Shown here piece by piece: positions 35,041 to 46,467 of a stretch of 64,000 bases of DNA. Source of the DNA: Silene latifolia (Eukaryota; Streptophyta; Magnoliopsida; Caryophyllales; Caryophyllaceae); NCBI RefSeq assembly GCF_048544455.1, contig NC_133534.1, forward strand, positions 221,492,292 to 221,556,291, written 5' to 3'. The number at the start of each line of letters is the position of its first letter. Position 1 is the stretch's first letter. Below the pieces are notes generated by a model. It was not told where the DNA came from. It saw only the letters and a list, made by a program, of their open reading frames with translations, and made no database searches. The position numbers and the translations under genes were made by a program.

Positions 35041-35885
35041 CTTGGAATGAAAACAGTTATACCCTGTCCTGACAAGGTAAAATTAAAATTTAAACTTATA
35101 ACTATTTGATTTTTGCTCACTTTGCCTGATGAAATTGCCTGCCTTATATGATCAACATGGAAATTCTATGTGTACCCTGTATGAAAAATTTATATGTTCA
35201 GCCTTGCTTATACATACTTTAATATAATACTTGAATCCTGAAAAAATTATACATGAATTGTTGTTGCATGAATAAAATCTTCAGGATTGAGGGCTACCCT
35301 GTTATAGCTGTACTTTTTGAAGTACCTTTCAAAATTTTCTGCACCATGTCGTGCCCAAACGAAGGTTGGTAACCCACACCAGATACGGTAAATACAGGCA
35401 TGAAATAACTGCCCAACTCAGGTATTTACTGCACACCTCTACAACGGCTAGACGATGCACTGTGACGTGTAAGAAGGTGAGAGACCCTGATGACCGTCCA
35501 AATGTCCTCCCGACAGGCCGAATACCAAGCCCTCCAACCAGGCAGGGGACATAAGCCCTTCAGTCAAGCCGGATCCCACCCACTTTAATCATAACAGAAA
35601 AACTGCATATGATTAAAGATTTAATAAAACATATGACAGGTTAACATGCGCAAAAGTATTTTCAAGAGGTTAACAGATTGAAGTAAAACTTGCCAGGTTA
35701 AGAAACAACAAAATCAGACAATCCATAAATAAAAAGCAAGCCAGAAAGGCAAACTTTCTATCATTACCAAACCCTCACCCCCTAGGGCAAAGGCAACAAA
35801 AAGTTTAACTCATCAGGGATACCTTCCGTGACAAGAGGAACCAAAATACCAGATTGTTTATCCAGGGACATCCCCCCCTGGATGG
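35041..35885 (+). other. Tat-3 3' tail
   Basis: About 0.85 kb of non-coding sequence after integrase, with scattered CCTGACAGG-like words. No polypurine tract plus LTR can be recognised before the Tekay LTR-type palindromes begin at 35896. The boundary is approximate. Confidence 0.45.
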
Positions 35886-36027
35886 GCCAAACCCCTACTC
35901 GGTCGAGTATTCCCATACTCGGCCGAGTATTCCTGGATAGTAGCCTGACCAGAAATACATGACGCATTACTCGATCGAGTAAGCCATATTAGGCTGAGTA
36001 ACAGACTTAGAAAACCGTAGTATTACA
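35886..36027 (-). repeat. Tekay-1 3' LTR stub with palindromes
   Basis: Three 14-bp palindromes or near-palindromes: TACTCGGTCGAGTA (35896), TACTCGGCCGAGTA (35916) and TACTCGATCGAGTA (35968). The centre changes while the arms stay. The right end matches the Tekay-2 LTR end. Confidence 0.7.
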
Positions 36028-36271
36028 GTCTTCCCTCCTTAAAAAGAACTTCGTCCCCGAAGTTCACACTATACTCAAAACAAAACTAACAACCACAACA
36101 CAACTCCTCAACAACAACACAACAACTACTCTAAGTACCAAACAACTCCTACTATATAAGACAAAACACCCAACTCAAACTGAAAAGATGACAAAAAAAC
36201 AAACTATGCTAACTCAAACGAACCCATAAACAAGCATGCGACCATCTTCTACCCCCCTTATAAGACAACGG

Positions 36272-37570
36272 TTACGTTCTTGTAACCAAACATACATGAT
36301 CAAACAGGTGAGGAAAACGCTCTCTCATTGACTCCTCTGGTTCCCATGTGGCCTCTTCCACATTGTGATTAGACCAAAGTACCTTTAGTAAGACGGTCTC
36401 ACCGTTCCTTGCCTTGCGCACTTTTCGTTCTATGATCTCCTTAGGAACCTCCGCATAAGTTAGAGACTCATTAAGCACTATGTTCTCAACCTCAAGCACA
36501 TGTGATGGGTCACTCACATACTTCCGGAGTTGCGAAACATGAAATACGTTGTGGACGCGATCCAACGATGGTGGTAAAGCTAGCCGGTAGGCTAATTCAC
36601 CTATATGGTCTAAGATCTCATACGGGCCGATAAACTTCTGACTCAGCTTCTCTTTCTTACCAAACCTCATCACCCCTCACACAGGCGACACTTTCAAAAG
36701 GACCTTGTCACCTATTGCGAACTCGATGTCCCTACGGTGCAAATCTGCATCACTCTTTTGGCGATCTTGAGCTGCTTTCATCTTTTGACGAATTAGACGA
36801 ACTTGCTCAATTATATCTTGCACCATTTGTGGTCCTAAAACCACTATCTCTGCACTGTTGTCCCAACAAACTGAACTCCTGCACTTCCTGCCATACAAAG
36901 CCTCAAACGATGCCATTCCAATGCTGGTGTGATAGTTGTTGTTGTATGAAAACTCAATCAAGTCCAACCTATCTTCCCAACTCCCACCAAACTCCATGGC
37001 ACAAGCCCTCAACATATCCTCCAAAGTCTTGATAGTCCTCTCAGTCTGACCATCTATCGCAAGATGAAATGCTGTACTCATCTTTAAGGTCGTTCCCATC
37101 AAATCATGCAACTCTTGCCAAAACCGTGATATGAACCTCGCATCTCGATCCGACACTATATCTTTTGGCACACCATGTAACCGAACCACATGTTTTCTAT
37201 AACCCAAAGCTAGCTGTATCTTGGTCCAAGTATCCTTCATCGGAATGCAGTGAGCTGACTTTGTTAAACGATCGACGATCGCCCAAATCATATTGTTACC
37301 TTGCTGAGTCCTTGGTAACACCACGATGAAGTTTATAGAGATCGACTCCCACTTTCACTCCTGAACCTCAAGTGACTGTATCTTACCTTGTGGTCTTTGT
37401 TGCTCACCCTTTACTCTCTGGCAAGTTAGACACTTAGCCACGAACTCGGCCACATCCTTCTTCGTACTAGGCCACCAAAACCTTTTCTTTAGGTCCTTAT
37501 AAAGCTTGTCACCCCCTGGGTGAACTGAATAAGGAGTGCAATGAGCCTCCGTCATCATCACCCTTTTCAA
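36272..37570 (-). pseudogene. Tekay-1 integrase and chromodomain region
   Basis: The zinc-binding part contains CLTCQRVKGEQQRPQGK. The core has IVDRLTKSAHCIP, SDRDARFISRFWQEL and YHTSIGMASFEALYGRKCRSS. The C-terminal GPYEILDHIGELAYRLALP and FHVSQLRKYV lead to a chromodomain-like end with VLWSNHNVEEATWE, which reads histone marks in related elements. Broken. Confidence 0.8.
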
Positions 37571-37675
37571 GTCCGCATCACCAGGAACACACCATCTCCC
37601 ATCAAAACGAACGCTCTCATCTGTGTGGATAGAAAACCTCGAAACCGTGCCACTCTCTACCCTAGACTTCCATTC

Positions 37676-39301
37676 TTAAATCTTTGGATCAAGCTCTTGT
37701 TTCCTCTTTATATCATCATACAAGCCTGGTTCGATCATCAAGTCCCCGATGGCATCCTTTTTCCGAATCATATGAATCCCCATCTTGGACATCTCATACC
37801 TCAGCTTCAGCAAGCACATAGCTGTGCATAACGAATGAACACTCTTCCTACTCAAAGCATCTGCCACAACATTGGCCTTACCCTCGTGATAGATGATCTC
37901 CATGTCATAGTCCCCAATCAACTCCATCCATCGCCTTTGTCGCATCTTCAGCTCTTTCTGTGTGTAGATATACTTCAGACTCTTATTATCTGAAAACACC
38001 TTAAAGATTGCCCCATAAAGATAGTGCCTCCAAATCTTAAGAGCAAAAACAACTACACCCAGCTCCAAATCGTGAGTAGGATAGTTCTCCTCATACGGCT
38101 TCAGATGACTCGACGCATAAGCTATAACCTTCCCATTCTGCATCAAAACACAACCCAAACCATTCTTTGAGGCATCGGTGTATACTTCAAAGTTCTCACT
38201 TCCCCCAGGTAGAGCTAGGATAGAAGCTGTGGTCAAACGCTCCTTTAAGGTTTGGAACGCCGTCTCACAACTCTCATCCCAACGAAATCTAGTCTCTTTT
38301 CTTATCAACGCTGTCATAGGCCTTGCAGTCTTCGAAAAGTCTTTCACGAACCTCCTGTAGTAGCCAGCTAAACCCAAGAAACTCCGAATCTCAGCAACAT
38401 TCTTTGGTGATTCCCACTTGGTCACTGCCTCAATCTTGCTAGGATCCACCGACACACCCTTTTTAGATATCACGTGACCCGAAAAAGCCACCTTCTCTAA
38501 CCAAAACTCGCACTTAGATAACTTGGCACATAACTGGTTATCTCGCAAAGTCTACTAAACTAACCTCAGATGTTCCTCCTGCTCCTCCTTGGTCTTAGAG
38601 TAGACCAAGATGTCATCAATGAAGACGACCATAAACCTGTCCAAGAACGGGCTGAAAATCCGGTTCATAAGATCCCTGAAAACTGCTTATGCTTTTATCA
38701 ACCCAAAAGGCATCACTACGTACTCATAGTGACCATAACGTGACCGAAAGGCTATCTTAGGAATTTCCTCATCTGCTATCCTCAACTCATGGTAGCCCGA
38801 CCCAAAAGGCATCACTACATACCTGTTCTTCACCCTGACATGATTCAGCTCCCTATAGTCGATGCATAGCCTCATGCTCCCATCTTTATTTTTCACAAAC
38901 AACACCGGTGCTCCCCACGGTGACATACTAGGCCGGATATACCCTTTTTCTAACAGGTCATCCAGCTGCTTCTTCAACTCTTATAACTCTTTAGACTCCA
39001 TACGGTACGGTGCTTTAGATATAGGACATGTCCCCGATTTGAGCTCAACATTGAAGTCGATATCTCTCTTAGGTGGTAACCCCGGTAGCTCATCTGGAAA
39101 AACATCACTAAACTCCCCAACCACAAGTATATCATACGCCGATGGCTCCTCCACACGCATATCCCTCACTTGGCAAAGAATCAAGGGACACTTCTTCCTT
39201 AGACATGACTTTAAAGTCATCACTGCGATAAACTTACACTTCGGTCTCACTACAAACCCCTTATATGATACCCTGACACCCTTGGGACCCTTTAAAGACA
39301 C
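37676..39301 (-). pseudogene. Tekay-1 reverse transcriptase and RNase H region
   Basis: Recognisable words include [66 protein letters not shown] and [11 protein letters not shown]. Upstream words (LPGLPPKRDIDF, SKAPYRM) mark the N-terminal edge. Broken. Confidence 0.8.
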
Positions 39302-39309
39302 TTTCTTTT

Positions 39310-39640
39310 GTCTTCAATCAATCTTATCATCATACCTGCCCAACCAGTCCATCCCAACGATGACCTCAAACCCATCCATAGGAAACTCTAACAAGTTGAC
39401 CGGTAAGTCTACCTTCCTTACCAACATGGACACATCTCTATACAACTTAGAACAAGACACCGACTCCCCCGAAGGTATAAACACACTATCTTTTACAAGT
39501 TCATACTCTCTCAACCCATAGCTAAGGCATGAACCCTAGACACAAAAGAATGGGTTCCCCCTGAGTCAAACAAAACAAAAGACGGTGCATTATGAACAAG
39601 AAAGGTACCAGTAACTACGTGAGCATCATTCTCTGCCTCC
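39310..39640 (-). pseudogene. Tekay-1 protease region
   Basis: Chromovirus protease words LPVNLLEFPMDGFEVIVGMDWL are seen, upstream of the reverse transcriptase. Broken. Confidence 0.6.
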
Positions 39641-39783
39641 TACTTGCCCATCATGAAGAGCTTCCCACTGCTTTTATGACCTCCACCATGGATCGAGGTA
39701 GTCGAAGTATTGGCCCCCGCCGAATCTTACCGAGTCACACTGTTATTCGGGCGCTGATAGAACCCTCCATTATTGTGGTTGAA

Positions 39784-40791
39784 TCAGCCATTGTTTTTGT
39801 TTTGCCCTCCACGATTGCCCCATGACCCAGATGGCCCATTGCTAGCAAAACTCTGGCTCGGAGCCTGAGAAACGTTCCCCTGATAAGTCCCCGGAAAGCC
39901 TTCTCCCACTCTGGCACTGGTACAATTATGTCTCTTGTGACCCACTCCGCCACAATTGAAGCAGGTAAGGTTGGAGTTATCACTAGTACCATGACCACCA
40001 CCTCTTCCCCACACTCGAGATCCCCCTGCATAACCAGACCCTCCAGAAAAAGCCCTAGACTGACCATGGTTGCTCTTCTTGTGACCCGACTGGTTGTCAC
40101 TCTCACTCTCTACCTTTCTCTTTTCAGTGTTTCTTTTCTTAGCCTCCTTTGCCAAGTCCACCAACCTCTCAGCATGCCCAGCTAGTGCATATACCTCTTT
40201 CAGATCGGTAAGTACCCCAGCTGGTATTATATCCATGATCTTAGATGACAACCCCTTTTCGAAACGAAGAGCTAGACCTCGCTGACCCAGCTGCATATCC
40301 TCTGCATAACGTGACAACTCTAGGAACTGGTGATAGTACTCCATAACAGTCATATCATCCGTCATGGTGAAAGAATCAAACTCAGCCCGCAGCTTGTGAC
40401 GGATGTGCTCCGACAAAAAATGCTCCCTCGTGGCGCTCGTGAGACCTGCCCACGGTATAGCATCGTATCTCTAGTCCTTGTAGTATGCTTTGGCATCCTC
40501 TTTCATATTCTGCCACCACACCCCAGTCGGACACTTCACAACCTCAAGAAGACTCTCCATTTCGCGGTGCCATTTATCGAGCATTTTTGGCTCACCAGTG
40601 CCCTCATAAGTCGAGGGGTTGAAGCGAGAAATGATGGTGCTTAGATGGGATGCGTCCACCGGTTTCTCACTTTCCTTACCCATGTTCTTGAGAGCCTCCA
40701 TGAGCGCATCTTGTTGCTCAATCATACGGGCGACCTCATCCACAGTCATCTCAGTGGCTTGGATGTATGCTGCTGACTTCTTTGGCAGCAT
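39784..40791 (-). pseudogene. Tekay-1 gag region
   Basis: Starts at a Met followed by LPKKSAAY, the Tekay-type MPPK-like start. Later come RFNPSTYEGTGEPKMLDKWHRE and FTMTDDMTVMEYYHQF (capsid part) and a zinc knuckle CFNCGGVGHKRHNC. A Gly/Ser/Asn-rich C-terminus follows. Broken. Confidence 0.8.
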
Positions 40792-40868
40792 TTTGAGCTG
40801 ATAAAAGCAAGGAAACATAAGCATATAGCCTATGGCTCAAAATAAACAAGACCCTCCGCCAAAGAAGC

Positions 40869-40904
40869 ACTCAGCCGAGTATGGTGAAATACTCGGCCGA
40901 GTAT
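40869..40904. repeat. TACTCGGCCGAGTA palindromes in Tekay-1 leader
   Basis: Two sites, ACTCAGCCGAGT and ATACTCGGCCGAGTAT, start 22 bp apart (40869 and 40891) between gag and the LTR. The second is a perfect palindrome with a GC centre instead of AT. Confidence 0.75.
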
Positions 40905-40944
40905 CTTGCAAGTTAGCTTGCAATCTAAGCAAAGCTTCCTTATC

Positions 40945-41201
40945 AGTTCCCAGCTAGCCCATATGCCTCTAATCATACCTGCTCAACAACTGCTCACCAT
41001 CCCCGAATGGATCATCACAGTTTTTCAAAACAAAGACGGGGTCAGTACTAATCATACAATTATATAATCACAATAAGACAGAAAACAACACAGCTCAATC
41101 GTCACACACAACAGCCCGAACTCCATCACCAACTCCTCAATACTGACTACACACTAAAGTGTGTAGCCCTGCCAGAGTACCCATCGCAACAGGTTACTCC
41201 T
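40945..41201 (-). repeat. Tekay LTR, left piece (before Athila B solo LTR)
   Basis: Matches 57972-58231 of the Tekay-2 5' LTR (shared word AGCTAGCCCATATGCCTC). It ends in GTTACTCCT, where Athila B landed. It adjoins Tekay-1 leader sequence on its left. The join to 42686-43583 reconstitutes the LTR order. Confidence 0.75.
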
Positions 41202-41796
41202 TGATACCCGTCGTTGTGAGTACCAAAAATAATATTTATAATACCTATTAAAACTAACATAAGCTAGTGGTAACAGGGTCGAACCACAGAGAGGCGTGAG
41301 CAATTATTAGTTGTCTAAATTTAATCCTAAGGTAACGGTGCGTGGGGGTTGATTTGAATTGGTCTATAGCTAAAGCCAATAAAACAAAGTAAACTAAATA
41401 AACGGATGAAAATAGATATAAAAGAGGCACTAGGACGGTCGGTTCACTATAGTTTCGGCAGCAGCATACTAAGTAGGTCTAAATCATACACATGAGGCGG
41501 GAAAACAAGAGGTTCTCTCGGTCCACTCTTAACAGATAGCATCTTTCGATCTCGCTATAAGTCCCTAATATCACTAATACTGACTCTCGTCCTGAGAAGT
41601 GACTAACAATCTAAACTTTACCTATCTTTCGATCTCAGCATAGTTTAGTCATTTTAATTGGTGATCTAACAACTGTCCCTATCTCTCGATCTAATGGGTC
41701 AGTCACATCCTAAACATTCAACTAGTCGTGTGCACTCGATTCGTCAAATATAGAATTTAAATCAATTAAAACGAAGGTAATACGTCACGTGGTCGG

Positions 41797-41827
41797 GTCG
41801 ATCGACCAGGTATGGCAGTCGATCGAC
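41797..41827. repeat. GTCGATCGAC pair (solo LTR)
   Basis: Two perfect 10-bp palindromes start exactly 21 bp apart (41797 and 41818). Confidence 0.85.
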
Positions 41828-42342
41828 TGACACGCGATTTCAGTCTACTATTCTACGCCGCCTAATCTACAATTCCCCTACATCCTAGCACAAGCTATTT
41901 AGCTACTCATACTGAAAATAAAGGCAACAATAAAATTGGCTAAATAAACTACAGAATTCATGATTAATACGGTGAAATAAACAATTAACATAAGATGATA
42001 ATTCGGCTTTGGGAAACTGATCTAGCAATTCTATAACTATGAATGAAAGCAAGATAACTGAATAAAAACAGGAGAGTACGGTGTGAATTGCGAAGGAAAA
42101 GAACAAAGCCGAATGTCAAAGTGAATTGTATTCAATTCCGAAACAATCTTTGAACCCTCATAAACTAAAACTAATGAAAACCGAATTGAAAACTGAATGT
42201 GAAACTTGATTAAAAACCAGATGATTATTCTGAAAACCTAGCTTACGTTATATAGAATACAACGTAGTTCTTATTCCAAAACCTAATGTATCATGGGCTT
42301 CAAGTTCATCGATCTTCTTATTCACGTCTAATTTGCGGTGCG

Positions 42343-42423
42343 GTCGATCGACTGACCTATGCTGAACAGTAGTCTCTGGATGTCGTGGGTTGGTCGATCG
42401 ACTGAAGGAGGTGGTCGATCGAC
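42343..42423. repeat. GTCGATCGAC triplet (solo LTR)
   Basis: Sites at 42343, 42393 and 42414; the last two start 21 bp apart. Confidence 0.85.
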
Positions 42424-42685
42424 TGTTTAACTGATAGTCCGTTTCTAAAACTTTGTGGATGCGCACCAAGCTCGTTCCTTGAGTAAATACTTCACGTCAA
42501 ATGCAATGCAGGATACTCGGGGACGGATTTAGCTTGATTTCCGCTGGATTCTTCACATTTCTGCAATAATGTACAAAAACACGAAAGTAGACGGAAATAG
42601 GGAAACTAGTAGAATAAACTACGTAAATGAGCAATGAAATGCGTGTAAATAGGGGTGTAAAACATCATATAAATGATACGCATCA

Positions 42686-43583
42686 CTCCTCGCCGTCAGT
42701 GGGGAACCGCAGTCGTTCCCACCTAAGCCCCGCTCATCTCCGTCGAGCGATAAACCCAAATCCATTAATGTGCACATCCCTTCTGTGGCGGGTTCCACAG
42801 AAGGCGAATCATGGGCGTGGAGCCACTCCCGCAAGTGACTCCACTCATCCAGGGACGCACCCCGAAGAACACAGACAGATACAATCACAACAATCAACAA
42901 CAACCAAATCCAACAACCGTCACAATACGAATATGATACTTTACAACAATCACAAACAACAACAACCACATTATGTGACTAATACTGAGTAGGGAAAACC
43001 CTACCTGGAGTGCAACACAAGCAGACGGTATCAACAGCTGTATCAAAACCTCTCCTCTACGAATCCTCCTCCTAACACATAATCATATAATTACTAACAA
43101 TCACAATTAACCATCAAACCCCCCAATCCCCCAAATTAGGGTTTAAACAAAGTTCATTAAATTCTATAAAATTGGTACGTAGATCTTACCCTCGACGCAA
43201 GGATCACAAGGACACAAAGAATGATGAAATCCGACTCTCAAGCTCCGGGATTTGCCAATAACACGTATGATGCGAATAACGTAGTCACAATCTCCTTTTT
43301 AAGATTATTAGGTTTGTAAAAGTGTTTAATAAACATGACGGTATGAATTATATACTAATCCGTGTTATTAACAAAACCCGTCAAAATAATACCCGTTAAC
43401 CGACCTACTCGATCGAGTAACTAACGTACTCGATCGAGTGCCACTTACTCGATCGAGTACCTAGGCTACTCGATCGAGTACCCTACAGGCAGAACACTGT
43501 TTCTAAAACCAAAACACCCTTACTCGACAGAGTAAGACCCACTCGATAGAGTACCCAGAGACTCATAAAACCGTAGTATTACA
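42686..43583 (-). repeat. Tekay LTR, right piece (copy 1)
   Basis: Continues the Tekay LTR after the solo LTR and ends CGTAGTATTACA at 43583, followed by the polypurine tract of the internal region (plus strand GTCTTCCCTCC). It carries the palindrome array 43406-43554. Differs from the 58.2-59.7 kb copy at roughly 1.5% of positions by eye. Confidence 0.8.
43406..43554. repeat. TACTCGATCGAGTA array (Tekay LTR, copy 1)
   Basis: Four strong palindromes at 21-, 19- and 21-bp steps, then two weaker sites (TACTCGACAGAGTA, ACTCGATAGAGT) 20 bp apart. Spacers differ in sequence. Confidence 0.85.
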
Positions 43584-43815
43584 GTCTTCCCTCCTTAAAA
43601 AGAACTTCATCCCCGAAGTTCAAACCACAACAAAATAAAAACATACTACCCCACTCCCGACACTACAACCAAAACAAAACTTAACACAAAACTCCGACAC
43701 ATGCTACCAACCCAAACTCAACCCGACACAACTCACTACTAACTATACCAAAAATAACATAAAAAGATGCAAAAACTCTTTGCGATCATCTCCTACCCCC
43801 CTAAAAGAAACAAGG
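43584..43815 (-). other. Tekay internal 3' end (duplicated piece)
   Basis: Polypurine tract and untranslated region of a Tekay copy, identical in layout to 52029-52256. Ends at the duplication junction. Confidence 0.75.
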
Positions 43816-44234
43816 TATCATGGGCTTCAAGTTCCTCGATCTTCTTATTCACGTCTGATTTGCGGTGCGGTCGATCGACTATGGTGATCGGTCGATCAAC
43901 TGACCTATGCTGAACAGTAGTCTCTAGATGTCGTGGGTTGGTCGATCGACTGAAGGAGGTGGTCGATCGACTGCTTTAACTGATATTCCGTTTCTAAAAC
44001 TTCGTGGATGCGCACCAAGCTCGTTCCTTGAATAAATACTTCACGTCAAATGCAATGCAGGATACGCGGGGAAGGATTTAGCTTGATTTCCGCCGGATTC
44101 TTCACATTTCTGCAATAATGTACAAAAACACGAAAGTAGACGGAAATAGGGAAAATAGTAGAATAAACTACGTAAATGAGCTCTGAAATGCGTGTAAAAA
44201 GGGGTGTAAAACATCATATAAATGATACGCATCA
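43816..44234 (-). repeat. Athila B 3' LTR, partial
   Basis: Starts mid-LTR at the duplication junction and ends GATACGCATCA. It has one more palindrome unit (near 43891) than the solo LTR and the 5' LTR. Confidence 0.8.
43870..43976. repeat. GTCGATCGAC cluster, Athila B 3' LTR
   Basis: A GTCGATCGAC near 43870 and a GTCGATCAAC 21 bp later, then two further perfect sites 21 bp apart near 43942 and 43963. Confidence 0.8.
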
Positions 44235-44940
44235 AACTTCCCCAAACCAAACCCTTGCTTGTTCCCAAGCAAGAACAAGACTCGGTCCTAAAACCTAATG
44301 GAACGAGTTCAAACTCAGAGCGAATTACAAACTGTAAAGCCTATACCATTTTAATGCAACAACTAACAATCAATAAGTAATATGAATCATGCAAACGAGT
44401 TATAAGGTCGTTAAGAACTGCTGAACCGTCAACTACAGAGACTTATCAATTCGAACTCTCACGGACTCACGGTCGCTCAAATCACTCAAATATGAACAAG
44501 GTGAAAATATGTAAGATAGAAAGAATTCATTTTGTTAGTGACACTCACCTAACTACGACCTATAAGAACATGCCTGCAATATAGTATGAAAGTAATCTCT
44601 ATGACCGTACATATGCATTCCAACCAACAAATGACCATGACACATGCCGAGGTAATATGGATATGTGAGGTATGGGTAAGAAGAGGCAAAACATTTATGG
44701 AAATGTGGAGGTACAGGTGATCAAGCTAGTACCAAAACGGAACCATATGGCAACATCCAACTCCTTGCTCAATATCAACAATAAAACCCGGTGCTAATTG
44801 GAAGCACTAATCTCGCATTCTCCATAAAATTAAATCAATCAACTCCCCATTAGATATAAATGCAACATGGGAGCAAAAATCGCCATAAAATAAAGACTTT
44901 GAATATGCGAATTGATTCTTTTCCTTTCATTCGGACTCCA

Positions 44941-44971
44941 GTCGATCGACCATTGATACCAGTCGATCGAC
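44941..44971. repeat. GTCGATCGAC pair in Athila B untranslated region
   Basis: Two perfect palindromes start 21 bp apart. Confidence 0.85.
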
Positions 44972-46132
44972 CGTTCAAACAGTACAACACTCTCTTTTTC
45001 TTTCTTTTTCGAATCATTTTTTCTTCTTTTTTTTTTCTCTTCCATTTTTTTTTTCAACTTCTTCATTCCTTTTCATCTTCCCGATCATCATCTCAAAATG
45101 AGCATATGCCACCAAAAACGTAGTAACAATCCCGAGAACATAAACTACTAGCTTGACAAAGGCAGGCTAAATGTAGGATGTGGTTAACGGGACAAAAAGG
45201 CTATTTTTGGCAGTGTGGAGTTTATGGGCAAAATGAATAAAGGAAACCTCTTCCACATGTGTCAACAAACCACAAACCGAATGCATACAGGTATTAAGCA
45301 GATTAAGTTCATACTTATGCACATTTATGTAACATGTCTCATAAGGAGTAACTACTCACAATCCTAGATAAACTGGTCATGAATGACACCGATTCTGTGC
45401 TCTAAATCTCGAGGAAAATGATGTAGCTTGCCAAAAATCTAAGTCAAGTCTCAAGTTCAGCAAGATAAATTAACGAAAACTCGTGGATATGCATATGTGA
45501 TTCTACTAATAACATGTCAATTAGCAAGGCTTAGGCAAAAGACAGATGCAAATGCAATGTCATCATTGAAATACTACCGTTCCGACTCGACCTATATGCT
45601 AAAATAAACGTGCATTTTTTGAAATTTTTGAAATTTTTCATTTTTTGGATTTTCTGTATATATGGAGAAATTAAATAACAATGCAACAGAATAATTAAAC
45701 GTAAATGCAAGCAAATGCAACGCAAAACCCTTCCCCAAACCAAATCGTACAATGTCCCCATTGTGCAAAATCATGTAATGAAATAGACAAAGGAAATGGG
45801 ATTTTGCGAAAAATAAATAAATGAGACATGAAGTAAAGACATGGAAACTCACAAGACTTTAAGCGCAGCAAAAGGAAACCTCCCCAAACCAGCGTCAGCT
45901 TAGGAGGTTTTCAGTAGCCAACAGTGCTACCAATAAATACCTGAAAAGACAAAAGAACCACGCATAAAATCGAGAAAGCAACGTGGAAGCGATATTATGT
46001 GCATAATTGAGAAAAATAGAAGAAATAATTAATATGACGGAAGATAAAGTGGAGTAGAAAACTCCCTCAATTCCGCAAATCGACCAAACACAGCAGGGGA
46101 GAGGTCGTGAACAGGTACAGCAGTGCAGGGCG

Positions 46133-46234
46133 GTCGATTGACCACATAGCCCAGTCGATCGACCAGAGTGAACAGAACGAAGCTCCTGGGCTGTGCAGCC
46201 GATCGATCGACTATACTGAGACGATCGATCGACG
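46133..46234. repeat. GTCGATCGAC/CGATCGATCG cluster
   Basis: GTCGATTGAC and GTCGATCGAC start 21 bp apart. Then two longer CGATCGATCGAC sites lie about 22 bp apart. Confidence 0.8.
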
Positions 46235-46467
46235 AAAAAATATCTTGTAACTTCTGATTTCTTCGTATTTGCTCAATAACTTGAGCTAATGAGGTCTAAA
46301 AACCTGCAAGTGCACAATAATACGCGCCCAAAATTGTGCAAAACCCAAAGTAAAGTCTAAAGTGCTTAAAAATCCTAAGCAAAATAATTAAATGCGAAGT
46401 TTCGCGCACACAAAAAACGGTAAATAGTCTCAAAAAGCAATAAAATGTTTGGTTTGCAAGTGATAAA

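Larger units (their letters stand above)
24139..35885 (+). mobile_element. Tat-3: Tat-lineage LTR element with a LINE in its 5' LTR
   Basis: The 5' LTR starts TGTTAGGCCTGATATTCC at 24139 and ends at 29637, with a LINE inside. The primer site TGGCGCCCACCGTGGGG is at 29640-29656. Then follow gag, protease, reverse transcriptase, RNase H with a second RNase H-like domain, and integrase, in the Ty3/gypsy order. The second RNase H is typical of Tat. No 3' LTR is visible before Tekay sequence starts near 35886. The coding region has many breaks, more than eight by my reading, so it is old. Confidence 0.85.
35886..40944 (-). mobile_element. Tekay-1: chromovirus (Tekay/Del type), older copy
   Basis: Reads right to left: leader with two palindromes (40869-40904), gag with zinc knuckle, protease, reverse transcriptase, RNase H, integrase, chromodomain, polypurine tract, and an LTR stub (about 35886-36027) ending in the CGTAGTATTACA typical of these LTRs. 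The order pro-RT-RH-INT-chromodomain is that of plant chromoviruses. It is broken in many places (more than ten by my reading) and diverged from Tekay-2, so it is the older of the two. Confidence 0.8.
41202..42685 (-). mobile_element. Athila B solo LTR
   Basis: 1484 bp with ends TGATACCC...GCATCA, flanked by CTCCT on both sides (41197-41201 and 42686-42690). The Tekay LTR at 58222-58240 reads GTTACTCCTCGCCG without an insert, which confirms the target site. No internal region lies next to it, so it is a solo LTR. It carries palindromes GTCGATCGAC at 41797, 41818, 42343, 42393 and 42414. Confidence 0.85.
41197..43815. repeat. 2.6-kb direct duplication (copy 1)
   Basis: From about 41214 to 43815 this block repeats 49663 to about 52256: the Athila B LTR, the right part of a Tekay LTR and the first about 230 bp of Tekay internal sequence. 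By eye only about fifteen differences are seen over 2.6 kb. At 43815/43816 it switches abruptly to mid-LTR Athila B sequence, with about 2 bp (GT) shared at the junction. Confidence 0.85.
44235..46467 (-). other. Athila B 3' untranslated region
   Basis: 2.2 kb without a credible coding frame. It contains a GTCGATCGAC pair at 44941/44962 (21 bp), another at 46133/46154 (21 bp) and a CGATCGATCGAC pair near 46200-46234 (about 22 bp). Extra polypurine-like words (CTTCCCCAAACCAAA on plus) lie near 45732 and 45880. Confidence 0.6.

Noticed and set aside
42627-42992. Conserved 121-codon frame present at 42.6, 51.1 and (partly) 58.2 kb as a gene
   Set aside because: It recurs only because it lies in the Tekay LTR copies and the 2.6-kb duplication. 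Its start lies in Athila B LTR sequence and it has no domain.
44990-45070. Poly-T/CT-rich stretch as a promoter or splice branch region
   Set aside because: It lies in the untranslated part of Athila B, with no gene downstream on plus; simple low-complexity sequence is enough.
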